A stretch of 64,000 nucleotides of DNA from Gracilaria gracilis (lineage: Eukaryota; Rhodophyta; Florideophyceae; Gracilariales; Gracilariaceae): contig JARGSG010000241.1 of the NCBI GenBank assembly GCA_030374805.1, forward strand, positions 310,001-374,000, in the 5' to 3' direction. This document shows positions 1 to 10,014 of the stretch, piece after piece (the first letter of the stretch is position 1; every line of letters begins with the position of its first letter). A program made the position numbers and the translations under genes. Below the pieces are notes generated by a model. That model ran no database searches. It was not told the DNA's origin and worked only from the letters and a program-made list of their open reading frames with translations.

Positions 1-82
1 GGAAATGATGATAGTGAAGCTTGAAGCAACGTTCTTCAAACTGATTCTTGGAAAAATGACATCCCGGTTTGGAACATAACGG

Positions 83-604
83 GTGCCGATGATGGGTGCA
101 CTTTGTCGATTAGACTCTGCGGCTCTGCGACGAATTGTGCCCGCCTCCAAGCGTGTACAGCACTATCAATCGTGTCGTGAAACGGCATTGAATCTTGAAT
201 TGGAACACAGATCGCGACAGTTGAAGGTGAACCGAGCATGTCGGCAGCTGTCGCTGTATAATGCGCGTCCTTCAATTTCGGCACTACGAGCTGAAATTGA
301 TAATATGTGTACAACGGGAATAAGAAGGATACGGGATGTGGAGTGCAAACTTGCCTTAACAAGACGCGTTCGCAAAATTTCGAGGGCGGGAAATGGAAAA
401 CACCCACCCATTCTTCGGTTGCGAAAAGTTTCGCACAGAATGATGGGTATCAGATGGTACTTCAACGAGTTCCCAGCGAACCTTGTGGGCGCACGTGATG
501 TGATGGAGGTTATAGCTGGGAAGGGAAGGTTGATGCAAAGGGAAGGTGGAGATATGCAAAGAAAGTTCGCCAGATCTAGCTGGGATTTACTTGGAGGTGC
601 TTAG
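83..604 (+). CDS. Unidentified ORF, 173 codons, probably repeat-borne
   Basis: Open frame of 173 codons starting MPMMGALCRL. I do not recognise the product. It is basic, rich in Arg, Leu and Ala, with no signal peptide or membrane segment. Its last ~35 codons (from about base 500) lie in sequence that recurs at 2764-2870 as the start of the second copy of a tandem duplication. In the second copy the frame is not maintained as a comparable ORF, so the ORF may be the 3' end of a transposon gene or a chance frame. It precedes by about 1 kb the 278-codon ORF on the same strand. Nothing shows regulation beyond a TATA-like stretch just after its end (about 613-619). Seen: the open frame and the repeat. 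Inferred: membership of a mobile repeat. Coding status is uncertain. Confidence 0.3.
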   Translation: MPMMGALCRLDSAALRRIVPASKRVQHYQSCRETALNLELEHRSRQLKVNRACRQLSLYNARPSISALRAEIDNMCTTGIRRIRDVECKLALTRRVRKISRAGNGKHPPILRLRKVSHRMMGIRWYFNEFPANLVGARDVMEVIAGKGRLMQREGGDMQRKFARSSWDLLGGA

Positions 605-2166
605 CTCACAACTTATATAGCACTTCTTCGTCGCACCACCGAACAACTCCAACTCTGGGTAAAACCTAAGCCACTAAGCACGGACACTCATTACTACCAA
701 TCATCTTCTAACATGATATGGTAACGCTGCCATAATTCATGACAGCTTACAAGTAACAAGGCACAACAGTGTACAGCAGTGCACAGCAGTGCCAAACAAT
801 TCCGTACAATATTGCACAACAATGTACAACAATGTACAACAATGTACAACCATGCGCATCCATGACAGTGCATACACACAATTCGACAGCGCACCATAAT
901 GACCAGACCACGACAATCCATACACAAACACCCGCTCCTGTTGCCTGCAACCTGTAATCACTACACGACGCCATATTGTGTATGTCTAGGCTCCCCAAGT
1001 CACACGTCAGCAACAAGTACCTGTGAACCATATGACCTGAACCAAACACAGCCAACAAGTTCCATGCATCCAGATACATACATGTGCATGCAGCACTACC
1101 CGAACCTGATGTCAACCACTCAACAGTGTCAACACTCGTGCACCATGTACCAAGTATCCACATTGCTACATGTGCACACTGTGCACCTCGACCACTCTAG
1201 ACAACGTGTCCTGGTGTACAGTCTGTCTGTACGAACCCATCTGAACACCTTGATATTCGACACAGCACCATATCTGACACGTTCATCCAATGGTGGCTCT
1301 TCCACCATCCAACACAGTGGAGCGTACAGAACGACATCAGTCATAGTTTCACATACAAAGGTACCATTCTAGACTTGTCACACGTGAACAGCTTGATTTC
1401 AGTGACAGCATGACATCCAACATGATGTACTTGGACACGAGTACTGGAAGCACGGAAGACTGAAAGTACTACTTGGAATGGATGATTGGTCACCTGAAGT
1501 GAGGCAGGAGGCGACCGAAGGACTAGAGGTACTGGAAGAAGCACAGTTGTAATTCTGTGCTATAAGTAGGAAGAATGAATGCGTTGATTCGTAATGGAAC
1601 AAGTTAGTTTACACCTTGACAGTGTTACCCTGCTGCTCTTCACGGGATATTGGGAAGACTATAAATAAAATAGCAATTGATTGGAAAAAAGAAGGGCAGT
1701 ACTTCCATGGCATACCACGCGGCCCTTACCGCCTTCTCATGAGACACCTTCGCAGTGGTCTTCCAAGCCGTTGCGTCATCGCTCTGTCCTTCATAGGACG
1801 TTCGATATTGGAAATCGTGACTGCGTCTGACGTTGCTCACAAACTAGTTGCGGGAATGCGTGCAGCCGGATACACGCACATGCCTAACTTCGCCGCCACC
1901 TCGAATGCCATTTCGTCACGAGAGATGATGAGTAAGGCCGAACGACGACAGAAGAACCTAGAGCAGGCGCTATATCGCCTGCAGACTGCAGCAACTCGCA
2001 CAACGTCAGCGTGGGCCAAGCATTGGTATACGTCCCAAGTGAAGGTAACCCAAGAGTTGATGCACAATGAGCAGCGAACTGCACGGAACCAGAAAGTGAA
2101 CCCGACTGCACAACAGCCTGGAAAAGTCGGCCGCGATTCTTCCAATGCAAGTCTGATGGTACTTAA
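500..2166 (+). repeat. Tandem duplication, copy A
   Basis: Bases from about 500 onward recur from 2764 onward: the same GATGGAGGTTATAGCTGGGA start, then a TATA-like stretch, a CA/GT-rich low-complexity zone, and a highly conserved ORF segment (about 1705-2166 against 3645-4106). Copy A is about 325 bp longer in the middle, so the copies differ by indels as well as substitutions. The conserved 3' part is close to identical while the 5' part is much more diverged, which suggests constraint on the ORF or later conversion. Copy A ends opposite the TTAA at 2163-2166, where copy B is interrupted. It probably continues to about 2760, since copy B begins directly there. Confidence 0.75.
741..865. repeat. 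Short tandem repeats of ~10 bp (CAGTGCACA / AACAATGTAC type)
   Basis: A run of imperfect ~10-bp units: GTGCACAGCA-like units at about 770-795, then at least three consecutive copies of AACAATGTAC around 820-850. The paralogous zone in copy B (about 3031-3075) has a shorter GTGCACAACA run. This low-complexity composition generates spurious Cys/Val-rich ORFs on the minus strand at 694-1163. Confidence 0.8.
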
Positions 2167-2452
2167 GGGGACTCGTACGAGAGCTGCCCATCCGATCCAC
2201 CGCCTTGCACCACTGCGTACACATATTATGTTCGCAGAGGCATCCCAATCAACTGTAGCGGCCATCGATGCCCATACGAAAATGAGAACTCATGCACGTT
2301 TCGCCGAAGAGTCAACCACGTCCATCGTTGAAAGAAGGGTTCCAACGATAGTTCAGCACACTGATCGGACGATAGACGGCAATACTGGGCCTGGACGAAT
2401 GTCCACTTTGTGCCAGAGGAGGCAGGAGCAACAGGACCTCCACAGCCTATGA
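1616..2452 (+). CDS. Unidentified repeat-borne ORF, 278 codons
   Basis: The longest plus-strand ORF of the left end, starting MTVLPCCSSR. Residues about 30-160 are conserved almost perfectly in the second copy (3592-4106), and this is the only evidence that the frame matters. The conserved segment contains GIPRGPYRLLMRHLRSGLPS, then SFIGRSILEIVTAS and a Lys/Arg/Gln-rich helical stretch (about residues 104-150) that could form a coiled coil. The C-terminal ~90 residues past the TTAA at 2163 have no counterpart in copy B because copy B is interrupted. No catalytic motif is visible. The layout weakly recalls the ORF preceding reverse transcriptase in some retroelements of early-diverging fungi. 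That is an impression, not a match. Most likely it is a mobile-element protein of unknown role. Confidence 0.45.
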   Translation: MTVLPCCSSRDIGKTINKIAIDWKKEGQYFHGIPRGPYRLLMRHLRSGLPSRCVIALSFIGRSILEIVTASDVAHKLVAGMRAAGYTHMPNFAATSNAISSREMMSKAERRQKNLEQALYRLQTAATRTTSAWAKHWYTSQVKVTQELMHNEQRTARNQKVNPTAQQPGKVGRDSSNASLMVLKGTRTRAAHPIHRLAPLRTHIMFAEASQSTVAAIDAHTKMRTHARFAEESTTSIVERRVPTIVQHTDRTIDGNTGPGRMSTLCQRRQEQQDLHSL

Positions 2453-2763
2453 GCATTTCAACTGACTCTGAACACCCCATTGCAACATAGGACGAGCCGA
2501 ACACTCAACAGATATCCCACCTCGTCGAAATTGAACAACAAATGGAGTCGTCGGATTTGTCCACCGACACTGGACAAAATGTTGTTTCGATATCTGGGGC
2601 AAACAATGAAGCTCATCACACGGAAATTAACGAACTCCCAGAATTCGCACTGCACACCACTGGAATAACTTGCGAGTACACGAGCTGTGACCGCGGATCC
2701 GAAAGATATCACTATAAAAGGGACCCAAACGAGCCCATTGGAAACGCTTCAGACTTCTAATGA

Positions 2764-4106
2764 GTGATGGAGGTTATAGCTGGGAAGGAAATGTTGATGC
2801 AAAGGGAAGGTGGGGATCTGCAAAGGAAGTTCGCCAGCTCTGGCTCGGATTTACTTGGAGGTGCTTCTGTCACAACTTATATATAGCACTACGTCGTCGC
2901 ACTACCGCTCACTTCCACTCGGAGTAAAACCAAAGCCACTAAGCAGGGACACTCAGTCCTACCAATCATCATCTAACATAACATGGTAACACTGCTACCA
3001 TTCATGACAGCTTACAACTAACAAGGCAAAACAGTGCACAGCAGTGCACAACAGTGCACAACAAGTTACGTGCCTACTCAACAGGTTACGTGCCTACACA
3101 AAACAATGACCATGCACAAATTCACATTGTGCCAATACACTGTAATCCGTACACCACACCAATATGTGTATGCTCCAGCTCACGAAGTACCACGTAAACA
3201 CAAATTCACTCCATGCCATAAGTTCCACAACATGTTACCACAGTGTTCGTGTAATCCTCATGACTGTACCTGACTCATCACCATAGTGCACCAAGTTGCA
3301 TCAATGTGTTCAACATGTCCACGTACATAACTGTGCATACTGTCCAGCATACCATCTGTGCTAGCTACACACGTGTAGCTCAGAACAACCCAGTAGTGCC
3401 ATAACACTTGTACACATTACATTGCATGTGCACATTTGCAGTAGCCAATCAGAAGCCAGTTTCACGTTGAGTTTGCACAAACGCGCATATGCGCTTTTCC
3501 AGCAGCACCCTCCAAAACAGCCCATGCTCCCCTGCACTTTTGCTTTCAGTGACAGCATTAGGTCAACATCCAACATCGGAGGGACGTTGTCATGTTTATC
3601 GACGCACAGAAAGCAAAGACCCCGAAAATGGAGGCGCAGTTGTGTAACGGCATACCGCGCGGCCTTTACCGCCCTCTCATGAGACACCTTCGCAGTGGCC
3701 TTCCAAGCCGTTGCGTCATTACTCTGTCCTTCATAGGACGTTCGATATTGAAAATCGTGACTGCGTCTGGCGTTGCTCCCAAACTGGTTGCAGGAATACG
3801 TGCAGCCGGGTACGCGCTCATGCCTAACTTCGCCGCCACCTCGAATGCCATGTCACCGCGAAAGATGATGAGTAAGGCCGAACGACGACAGAAGAACCTA
3901 GAGCAGGCGCTATATCGCCTGCAGACTGCAGCAACTCGCACAACGTCAGCGTGGGCCAAGCATTGGTATACGTCCCAAGTGAAGGTAACCCAAGAGTTGA
4001 TGCACAATGAGCAGCGAACTGCACGGAACCAGAAAGTGAACACGACTGCACAACAGCCTGGAAAAGTCGGCCGCGATTCTTCCAATGCAAGTCCTATGGT
4101 ACTTAA
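2764..4106 (+). repeat. Tandem duplication, copy B, interrupted at TTAA
   Basis: Second copy of the 500-2166 unit, lying directly downstream of copy A in the same orientation. Homology runs through the ORF segment and stops abruptly at the tetranucleotide TTAA (4103-4106). Copy A continues past its own TTAA (2163-2166) with GGGGACTCG, whereas here the next bases are CCCTTTTGAACCGG, a piggyBac-type end. The remainder of copy B is not found elsewhere in the window, so the far side of the insertion has been lost or lies outside. Confidence 0.8.
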
Positions 4107-4140
4107 CCCTTTTGAACCGGTTTGCTTATGGCTACAATAG
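3592..4140 (+). pseudogene. Truncated copy of the 278-codon ORF
   Basis: A 182-codon frame whose residues about 18-170 repeat the conserved part of the 1616-2452 ORF with a few substitutions (for example ILKIVTASGVAPK against ILEIVTASDVAHK). The frame runs through the TTAA at 4103 into the piggyBac-like element and stops a few codons later, so the last ~11 residues are encoded by transposon terminal sequence. The natural C-terminus is missing. Seen directly: near-identity with copy A up to the TTAA and divergence immediately after. Inferred: truncation by transposon insertion. Product function unknown, as for the longer copy. Confidence 0.6.
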
Positions 4141-4151
4141 TAGCCATAAGC
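4124..4151. repeat. Perfect subterminal palindrome of the piggyBac-like element
   Basis: GCTTATGGCTAC, spacer AATA, then its exact reverse complement GTAGCCATAAGC: 12-bp arms with a 4-bp loop, beginning 17 bp inside the element end. Many piggyBac elements carry internal or subterminal inverted repeats near their ends that bind transposase. That role here is inference. Confidence 0.75.
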
Positions 4152-4481
4152 CGTGCTTTCTATTGGATAAAAGGCTGTTCTGATCTTCAAAAGGTGGTGA
4201 TCAAGCAGCCAAGTGTCCGATTGTGTTATGTTTACTATAGTAGCCGTAAGAGAATCGCACAACAATTGGTTCTTATTGACAATAAAAAACATTTGAGCCA
4301 ATGAACAACACCCATATGGTAATACTGCTTACAAAAGGCAAGCCCCATTCAACTATAATCTGTAGTATGCATGTACAACCTTGTTGTACCATGTGTATCC
4401 AAAGGCCACTTTCGAATTGCACTGCCGACGGCAAATCGCACAAGAACCCGCGAAATGTGATGGCCGCAATTCTTCCTCGGT

Positions 4482-5152
4482 TTGCGTCACAGCTTCATAG
4501 CGACCCAATCAAGCCCACTTCAATGCCTTATTCCAGAGCTCGAGGTCGACGTAAATGAAGTACATGATCCTGAATGTAACTTCTACATTGCAGGACAGTC
4601 CAGCAGCAACGACGAAGACCACGAAGAATTTATTATGTCAGCTATTGGGTGTAGTGAAGAAAAAATTTTGTACGAAACGTTCCGTACTGCGGACGCTGGA
4701 AGGCATCAAGTAGACTGTTTCTGGCAAAAAAGCAGATGATACAGAGAGCATATGGCCATCGAATGGAGCTTGGCCTATTTCAGTTGTTCTTGAATGGGTC
4801 CTTTCTTTCCTGCATGCGATTGTGGACTAGCAATGAGCTCCAGAGACGAGGCAAAAAAACCAAGCCATTGCGAATGGACGAGATGCTGGCCTACCTTGGT
4901 CTCGAACTCGCAACCTCTCTACATCGCATGAATAAGTTGCGAGATTTTTGGAGCACATCAAAGCTCCTTCATATCCCTTTCTTCAAGAAAGTAATGAGCA
5001 GAGACCTTTTCTTGAATATACGAGCCGCACTACGGCTGTATTCAAGCTATGAACCAGATATTGCTGCACGAGATCCGTTGTGGCATAGCCGACAACACAA
5101 AAAGAAAGCAAAAACGACAAAAAAGAATGTCCTCTCGAGACTACCAGCTTAA
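4482..5152 (+). pseudogene. piggyBac-type transposase, N-terminal part, frameshifted
   Basis: Two overlapping frames (4482-4739 and 4736-5152, joined at an ATGA overlap) read as the N-terminal half of a PiggyBac transposase (DDE_Tnp_1_7 family). The first is acidic, typical of the region before the domain. The second contains the family pattern: LFQLFLNGSFLSCMRLWTSN, then an LGLELATSLHRMNKLRDFW segment and KKVMSRDLFLNIRAALRLYS, which corresponds to the 'MSR..F..I...L...' motif near the start of the catalytic domain. The frame ends after a Lys-rich tract at about 5150, far short of the usual ~550-600 residues, and none of the catalytic aspartates is present. It cannot encode an active transposase. 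A non-autonomous or decayed copy is the likely state. Confidence 0.65.
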
Positions 5153-5258
5153 GACGCTACGTAGTAGTAGGCAAAGTTTCGTAATAAACACACAAACTGT
5201 ACAAAAAAGCAACAAAAAACCTGAAACCTGTGAAGGACAACACTACTTGGAGGCGATT

Positions 5259-6080
5259 TGAGGTACTTAGTTAATTTCCGCATCATGCGTTAGTAGATAT
5301 ATATGAGCTACACCGCTACTAGCGTGTCGCCTCGCTGAGGTAATTTCCACACATGTACACGTGGATTGCACGGCTCGAGGCGCCGCTTAGCGGGTGTGAA
5401 TAGCACATGTGTAGCACGAATATGCCAGAGGCAGTGCACCCAGCATTGCTGTATTTACTTAGATATTTTATAGATTATTTTGCCCGGCGCACCCAATGTC
5501 AGTGGTGCGCCGAGCTGAGTACTTAGAGGGTTGAGCACCGCTCCCCCAAGTAAACTGCCCCTTGCCAAGCAAGGGCTTCTGGCTCTAACTATCACGCCTT
5601 CGCGGATTGTTCACCTCCAAGTGGAGTGACGACTGCGTTGTTCACGTATAGTTACCCACCCTTGTGGCGCTCAGAGTATAACCACTATTTGTGTTTCTCG
5701 TTCCGACCTATTGCTGTATACTCGCCCCTGCATTGGGTTTGCTTTATTCTCTCTCTTTTCCCCACTCTGGTGGTTTGCTTTCTCCCCTTTTTGGGTTTGC
5801 CTTTGTGCCCTGTTCTCAGTGGCCCGTTTCCGACACCTTGTCGTTGCCGTTCTACTCTCTTTCGAGGACTCATCCCGTGACCGTGTGAACACGTGGGTCT
5901 CTACCGACTACTAATCAGCCTAACGCTCCGACGCTTGTCGTGGTGGTTTGACCTCGGATTTACACCCGGCTTAGCTGTGTCATTCCCGGAGTGCTCCGTT
6001 CGCTGTGCTGCCCTGTCGAGGGGAAGATTCCGAACGTCTTCGTGAGCCTGTGCTTTTTCCGCCAAAGGCGTTGCTCCACA
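5259..6080 (+). repeat. LTR of the chromovirus family, plus orientation, probably solo
   Basis: Begins TGAGGTACTT and ends GCTCCACA. It is collinear, at low identity, with the reverse complement of the 17943-18691 LTR: shared CAGCATTGCTG followed by an AT-rich stretch (about 5441-5475), the promoter-like region with GTATACTCGCCCCTGCA (5715-5731), the TTTGGGTT segment, and a U5-like part with GGTTTGACCTC and GAACGTCTTCG. No gag or pol follows it in the same orientation, so it is probably a solo LTR or the end of a truncated element. It interrupts or abuts the piggyBac-like fragment. No target-site duplication was seen. Confidence 0.6.
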
Positions 6081-6512
6081 ACCTGTAGCAATCAGAAGCC
6101 ATAACACGACCAAAACTTTACTTCTAGAACTCGATAAACCATAAAAACGGCAACATAAAAGCAAAAGCTCCATTAAGCAAGACCAAACGTAGTTCACTAG
6201 AGGCAAACAACACCTCTGGAGCCCAATCAAATTGAAGTCCCAAGCAAGGTCAAGTGCTCATCACGTCTTTGTCGCAAAAAATAGCAAACGAAGCCGCCAA
6301 AGTAAAATATATTGTTTTACAGGGAAGAAAGAGACAAGAAAAAGCACGACAGAGTTTTTTCGTGAAAAAAAGTATGACGTGGTTGTGGAAGAGGGATTTG
6401 CCCAGTCAGAGCTCGTCCAGATGCGACTGCTACGACTTTTCTGCACACAATTGAACGTTTGAAACTAGACTTTGAACGCACTTTTACCTATAATTGCCAA
6501 TGAGCAGCTTAC
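6081..6512 (+). other. Short unassigned segment with a 76-codon frame
   Basis: Between two LTRs. It contains a 76-codon Lys/Arg/Ser-rich frame at 6232-6462 starting MKSQARSSAHHVF. It might be a remnant of the C-terminal Lys-rich end of the piggyBac transposase displaced by the LTR, but there is no diagnostic Cys/His spacing, so I do not assign it. Nothing else is recognisable here. Confidence 0.25.
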
Positions 6513-7264
6513 TGCAGTGCAATGCTTACGAAAGGGAATCACCAGAAGACGTCTCGATCTTCCTCCCACGACTCCAATCCAGCAATAGAGCCCTTCCGGA
6601 GATAACATGACTATTTCTCGAGTAAAACTGAATTCAACCCTTCACTACCAGCGTAAAAAGGTGGGACAAGAAGAAACTCCGCGCGGGCGGCGTGTGTGTG
6701 TTATCCTCAAAGGAAGTGAAGTGTCCACAGTTTGACGAGTGCGATGCGGTTTCATCATAGCCCGCGAGTCACGGGGAGCAACCCAAAAGAAAGGGCCAAA
6801 GACGGGGAAGTCACGAGAGTGACCAAGAGAAAATGGTAAAGGCAATGGACACCATACACAAGGGCAAACACGACAATAGTCGGTAAATACTCCAAGCAAT
6901 GGGTTTTTTTAGGTGGCGCAGGGGTATTGACAGCGCGTTACCGACAGCGTATGTCTTCGAGGAAGATTAGAGTACGGACGAGGGAGAAGAAGTCTAGAGC
7001 CAACCCTAGTAGGGAAGATTTACTAAGTGACAGGGCCTTGTTGCCCTGGCGCTGTACAATTTGTAGAAACCTCCTTAAATAAGCAAATACTATCTAATAA
7101 ATATCTGAAATACCAGCAATGTTGTGCCAACCTCCCTGACCCACCTTTTCCCGCGTGACCAGTCCACAATAGTGGTCAAACTATGTAGTCATATACCCCG
7201 CCCAACCGAAATGTCGGAAAATAACTAAGTCGCAGGATTCCCTTCAGGAGGGCGTTGCACTTCA
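6513..7264 (-). repeat. 3' LTR of the chromovirus
   Basis: Read on minus it begins TGAAGTGCAACGCC and ends ATTGCACTGCA, giving TG...CA termini. It aligns along its length with 17943-18691: shared segments include ACCAGAAGACGTC, CAACCCTTC, CGGCGTGTGTGTG, GGGGAGCAACCCAAAAG, GGTGGCGCAGGGGTAT and CATATAC before the end. The promoter and polyadenylation region presumably lies here, but no site is certain. Confidence 0.8.
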
Positions 7265-7279
7265 TATTCCCCTCCTGAG
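7265..7279 (-). promoter_or_regulatory. Polypurine tract next to the 3' LTR
   Basis: Immediately outside the LTR the minus strand reads CTCAGGAGGGGAATA, a purine-rich tract ending at the first base of the LTR. Ty3/gypsy elements prime plus-strand DNA synthesis from such a tract. This fixes the orientation of the element as minus and supports 7264 as the LTR edge. Confidence 0.7.
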
Positions 7280-8421
7280 TAGAAGACACGACGTTTTTTG
7301 CCAGCGACGAAATGGCGGACCACACAATTCAGCTGCACACGCAACGCTTCTTCCTTCACAAAGCGAACCAATCAGAGAACTCGTTTCTCGAGCGACACCA
7401 ACACACGCCAATCCTCCGGCCACGCCAGTTATCGATCTAAAGACTACCGACATATCCGGTCAGCAGCCGAATCACCCTCCGCAGGGATACGTCAACGGCT
7501 TCTGGTCCATTCCCCTGCCACAGGGCAACACCAACCAACAACCTCTGCAGAGCGGCAATCAAACTGCGCAAGCAGGGGCGCTTCCGCTGACCCAACCAAC
7601 GGCTCAGCCGTCTAACCAAATTTCCGCTGGTACCGGTACACCGGCCGTTCACCCGATGTCCGGGATCATTGTACCTGGATTTCCGCTACACGTGTGGCCT
7701 CCATACGACACGCTAGTTGGGTGGAATCCGAACAATCGGTCGCAAGCCCTCAGACTGAATAATGTGCCATGGTTTCATCCGTTGGTTGTACTCTATGAGA
7801 CGTTGATCTTGTCCTATGCAAACAGTTCGAACACCCTCCCGGGGGACATTCCAGCTGATAATAAGGCATCATGGGACTGGCGGAACCGCATTGTGATTCC
7901 CGTGCACTGTGTCTGTCGTAAAGAATCCGTGGCCAACGCCCATGCGGCGCTGGTCATGATTGGCTATCAACCGCGACGCCGGGCCCCATTCGAGTTTCCC
8001 ATCCCTCCGGGTTACAATTTTGACCTATTCATATACCGCACGCGCGGGGAGATGTCGCACTGTGACTTCCTTGCGTCGTTGGAGACGTTCGCGTGGAGAA
8101 ATTTTCCCGCAGGGCGGCAAGCAGCCTTTTTGCAGAGAAAGGCCGATTATTTGGACCGATTTCGCTTATCGTCCCCGGGTTTTCCGATCAAACTTCCTTC
8201 AGAACTTCATCCGTTATGAACGGCGTTGGCGCTCCCGATTTGGGTATTTCGTCCCGAATCAGAACCTTCAGATCGAGAGGATTGCTCCCTCCCACCTACA
8301 AAGTCCGTATGTACCGATTCCATCGTGGTGGTTCTCCTTGGAGGCGTCCTGGGGTTGCTATATCGAGCTTTCATCTGTGTTCACGTACATGGGTTTATTC
8401 CTCATGAAGGATCCCCGCTAG
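7266..8421 (+). pseudogene. Unidentified open frame antisense to the retrotransposon
   Basis: A plus-strand frame is open without stop from about 7266, next to the LTR, to 8219. The first ATG in it is at 7656 (187 codons, starting MSGIIVPGFP). The upstream part reads as a Gln/Pro/Thr/Asn-rich leader (for example QPTAQPSNQISAGTGTPA), and the downstream part is globular-looking: WPPYDTLVGWNPNNRS, NNVPWFHPLVVLYETL, FEFPIPPGYNFDLFIYRT. A second frame continues the protein-like character past the stop to 8421 (RYERRWRSRFGYFVPNQN, IPSWWFSLEASW), suggesting a frameshift around 8180-8215. It lies between the chromodomain and the 3' LTR but on the opposite strand. Antisense ORFs in this position are known from some plant Ty3/gypsy elements. 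It could instead be a captured gene or a nested-element gag. No family recognised. Confidence 0.45.
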
Positions 8422-8744
8422 GGGTGGTGATCGGTCGTGGTGACTGAGTAGGCGGTCCGCAGGGCGGCGTATATTTTCACGGAGGCGTACGACCAATAGG
8501 AACTGTGGTACATCCAACCCCGCGTGTGGGCGCCCATCCGTAGCCTGAGTATAGAGATCCCCTCGGAGGCAGAGACAACGAAGAAGAAATTTTAAGGTTA
8601 CTCGAGTACCTCAAGGACGTGCGGTAGGGCGATGTTCCCACCGAACAAAGCGGCCGTCGAGACGAGAGTAGTGGTGGATCTGGCCCCGGCTTGGGGATAA
8701 ATACCCCACTTCCGGGCGACTACATACACTTCGATCCGTGGAAG

Positions 8745-9618
8745 TGTGGAGCAACACCCTGGAAGGGAACGTCCATGGGATGTTCGAGTCCCACTCCCTG
8801 TATGGGCGAACTCAGCAGAAGCCCCCTCTGCCCGTGCGCATGCCGAGTGGCAGCCGGGTGTAAACCGGAGACGGTACTGGAAGAACCTGCAGAGGTAAAA
8901 ACCATGAGGAACCGGTGATCGGTAGTGCAGCACAGGAAAACCCAAAGAAAGGGTGCAAAAAAGGGGGAAAAGGGGGTAGAGGAACCGTACAAACGGGGAA
9001 GTACTCCAAGTAACAGACACCCGGAGCGGAGCCAAGGGTCGTGCCAACCGGCGGAACAGACCCGAGGCGGAGCGACAACGGCAACCAAAGCCGAAAATAA
9101 CCCTATACAGGGGCGGAAGCAAAGCCTGTACCAGGAAACGATATATCCAATAGACGATCTGATACCACGGCGACGATAACTGAACAGGACCAAATGATGG
9201 GACAAAGACTGAAATGAGCCAGAAAATGGTGCACAGTAGCTTTCTAAAGGACCCTGAGAGGTGAGTATACCGAGATCAATCGTGGTTACTCTCCTAATGG
9301 AGGCGTGAACCTACTTAGGCAGTACTACTCATAGCCCAATCTTCGGGATGAAGACCACGTACTTCAGGAAGAAGAAACGACTCAGGTAACTTTACAATTT
9401 TGGCTCCAGGGTGAGATCACGGGAGCTTATATGCCTAGTGCATATTAAACTAAATATTATTACTAAAATAGTGCACAGTTCTTGAGGTCTACACACGTGG
9501 CCAGCCCACTGTCAGGGGCCTCATGACTGACTCCACTCAACTAAATCTACACAATTTCCACGTGCTCAACACCATGCAATAGTTCCATAATCCAATCCAC
9601 CTAACAAGGTTGACTTCA
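8745..9618 (-). repeat. Nested, diverged LTR of a related subfamily
   Basis: Read on minus it starts TGAAGTCAACC and ends GTTGCTCCACA. The end matches that of the 5259-6080 LTR (GTTGCTCCACA), and the interior has the same landmarks in the same order: AT-rich stretch (about 9445-9475), a CCCTATACAGGGGCGGAAGC segment like CCTTATACAAGGGCGAATCC of 18280-18300, and an AAACCCAAAGAAAGGG segment. It therefore looks like a solo LTR inserted in the 3' region of the chromovirus. Boundaries are approximate. The minus-strand ORFs at 8598-9205 are shadows of this repeat. Confidence 0.5.
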
Positions 9619-10014
9619 AGTCATCCGAGCTTCACCCATATGCAGGGTCCATGATCAACATCACAAGCCATCAGCCCAACGGGAGTCCAGAGCCTGGAGA
9701 CAGGAAAATAGGTACCGAGCACGGTGCTGTTTTGCTCCACAGGAACTTCCGGGAGATTAACCGCGAAGAAGCGGAGGAACTCTGGGATGCCCCGCCCCAG
9801 CAAAAATTGGTGCAATCCAATGCCAATCGGTATTCGTTAGATTTTCACTTGTTCGTCCTCTTTTGTTCGTCAGAACAAGTTCAAAGTCATTAAGTTTTCA
9901 TTGCATCAAAATCCATTGAAGATATAATGACTTAATTGTTTTTGAAATAATTGATTCGTTGAGAATGCCTTGAACATTTAAGAAAAAAGCCTGACATGCT
10001 GAAAATATATTGAG
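9619..10014. other. No gene seen
   Basis: Roughly 400 bp between the nested LTR and the next open frame. The part from 9890 to 10010 is AT-rich. A short open frame at 9651-9893 on plus has no recognisable content. Confidence 0.5.

Larger units (their letters stand above)
4107..5258 (+). mobile_element. piggyBac-like DNA transposon, 5' portion
   Basis: piggyBac elements insert at TTAA and their terminal inverted repeats usually begin CCC. Here TTAA (4103-4106) is followed by CCCTTTTGAACCGG, and the paralogous empty site in copy A diverges at exactly that point. Inside lie a perfect 12-bp inverted repeat (4124-4151) and a transposase fragment (4482-5152). The element is abruptly replaced at about 5259 by an LTR. 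No matching 3' end (GGG-TTAA) was found downstream, so the right half, including most of the catalytic domain, is absent or scrambled. Confidence 0.7.

Noticed and set aside
694..1163. Cys/Val/His-rich minus-strand ORFs
   Set aside because: Generated by the CAGTGCACA/AACAATGTAC low-complexity repeat on the opposite strand.
5626..5914. Leu/Phe-rich plus-strand ORFs that look membrane-like
   Set aside because: They fall inside an LTR (5259-6080), and the pyrimidine-rich R/U5 region gives hydrophobic translations in all three frames.
8598..9205. 174- and 161-codon minus-strand ORFs
   Set aside because: Shadows of the nested LTR at about 8745-9618. The frames overlap each other and have no family features.
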